Below are positions 59,864 to 60,286 of a DNA stretch of 60,286 nt, piece by piece. A program made the translations under genes and the position numbers. The notes below the pieces were generated by a model that did not search any database, had not been told where the DNA came from, and was given only the letters and a program-made list of their open reading frames with translations. The stretch's first letter is position 1, and each line of letters starts with the position of its first letter. Origin of the DNA: a virus; IMG/VR virus record IMGVR_UViG_3300031539_000028, positions 1 through 60,286 of that record, one strand, 5' to 3'.

Positions 59864-60286
59864 ATGTGGGAGGAGAAGGCTCCGCAGCTCGGCGCGGAGA
59901 CCATCATCTACGCTCTCACCGTCTTCAACGACAAGCTCTACGGCGGGACATATCCAAACGGGAAGCTGGTCGAGTGGAACGGGACGGATGCGTGGGTAGA
60001 GAAGGCTCCGAAGCTCGGAGCGGAGACCTCTATCCTCTCTCTCGCCGTCTTCAACGGCAAGCTCTACGGTGGGACAGGAGTTCTTGGCGGGAAGCTGGTC
60101 GAGTGGAACGGGACGGACGCGTGGGTAGAGAGGGCTCCTAAGCTCGGCGGAGAGACCGGCATCTACTCTCTCGCCGTCTTCAATGGCAAGCTCTACGGCG
60201 GGACATATCCAAACGGGAAGCTGGTCGAGTGGAACGGGACGGACGCGTGGGTAGAGAAGGCTCCGAAGTTTGGACTAGAGACCTAC
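59864..60286 (+). CDS. Propeller-repeat appendage protein, N-terminal part (runs off the window)
   Basis: This is the 5' part of the gene whose 3' part opens the window. It encodes tandem 42-residue units with core motifs KLYGGT, KLVEWNG and DAWVE, a pattern typical of beta-propeller blades in extracellular adhesins. About three and a third blades are present before the window ends on a codon boundary. A stop at 59816-59818 limits the start: ATG 59864 is the simplest choice, but TTG 59852 lies about 11 nt after GGAAGGG and may be the true start. The expected role is a carbohydrate-binding appendage on the virion. Blade type and ligand cannot be read from the sequence. Confidence 0.7.
   Translation, partial: MWEEKAPQLGAETIIYALTVFNDKLYGGTYPNGKLVEWNGTDAWVEKAPKLGAETSILSLAVFNGKLYGGTGVLGGKLVEWNGTDAWVERAPKLGGETGIYSLAVFNGKLYGGTYPNGKLVEWNGTDAWVEKAPKFGLETY
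59876..60286 (+). repeat. Tandem 126-nt propeller repeats, window end
   Basis: This continues the array at the window start. The blades here are slightly more divergent (one is 43 codons, with GVLGG), and the last part matches bases 110-208 exactly. Confidence 0.9.

Overview
The window looks like one nearly complete genome of a virulent, GC-rich, tailed phage with siphovirus-type morphology. It carries a long tape measure, a tail tube gene, an HK97-type capsid and a gene-transfer-agent-like tail tip. Every gene I can support is on the plus strand, packed head to tail, and many start codons overlap the preceding stop (ATGA, GTGA, TTGA). I see no integrase, excisionase, rRNA, tRNA, CRISPR array or reverse transcriptase. 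The host cannot be read from the sequence. The base composition and the sigma70-like promoters suggest a GC-rich bacterium, and a lipobox-containing membrane protein in the lysis-like block would fit a diderm. Both ends of the window lie inside the same gene, in tandem 126-nt beta-propeller repeats, so the molecule is probably circular or circularly permuted and was cut where the assembly met a repeat.

Layout. 59,864-end plus 1-1,132: a neck or tail appendage gene (propeller, FN3-like domain, tail-terminator-like C-terminus). 1,154-12,937: tail tube, frameshifted tail assembly chaperone, tape measure, then tail-tip genes in the order DUF2460-like, unknown, DUF2163-like, NlpC/P60 peptidase, large hub protein, small tail protein. 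12,938-13,677: intergenic, with a terminator, A/T hairpins and a promoter. 13,678-29,339: accessory and early region of many small genes, several with zinc-binding cysteine pairs, plus DUF932, an SMC-like ATPase, a nonapeptide-repeat protein, DUF4326, coiled-coil proteins and a SNF2 helicase. 29,458-35,156: replication block with a Cys-rich protein, a RepB-like primase, an AT-rich iteron region and a UvrD-like helicase. 35,168-40,332: HTH protein, Dam-like methylase, two ASCH-like proteins, DUF5131, uracil-glycosylase-like protein and HNH nuclease. 40,350-44,494: a coupled cassette of RuvC-like nuclease, methyltransferase, PP-loop (PAPS-reductase-like) protein, DNA methylase and ParB/Srx protein. 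44,614-47,066: terminase. 47,132-48,489: membrane proteins resembling a lysis cassette. 48,499-50,741: tail fibre and glycine-rich adhesin. 50,763-59,482: virion proteins, portal-MuF fusion, protease-scaffold, major capsid protein and head-tail connectors.

How it works together. No DNA polymerase is visible, so the phage probably uses the host replisome, recruited by its own primase, helicases and origin-like repeats. Three methyltransferases, a PP-loop enzyme, ParB, two ASCH folds and a glycosylase fold suggest that its DNA or nucleotides are chemically modified. Transcription units appear to be punctuated by terminator-like A/T hairpins followed by a promoter. Translation of several accessory genes is preceded by small conserved hairpin-plus-Shine-Dalgarno modules, some capped by UUCG or GNRA tetraloops.
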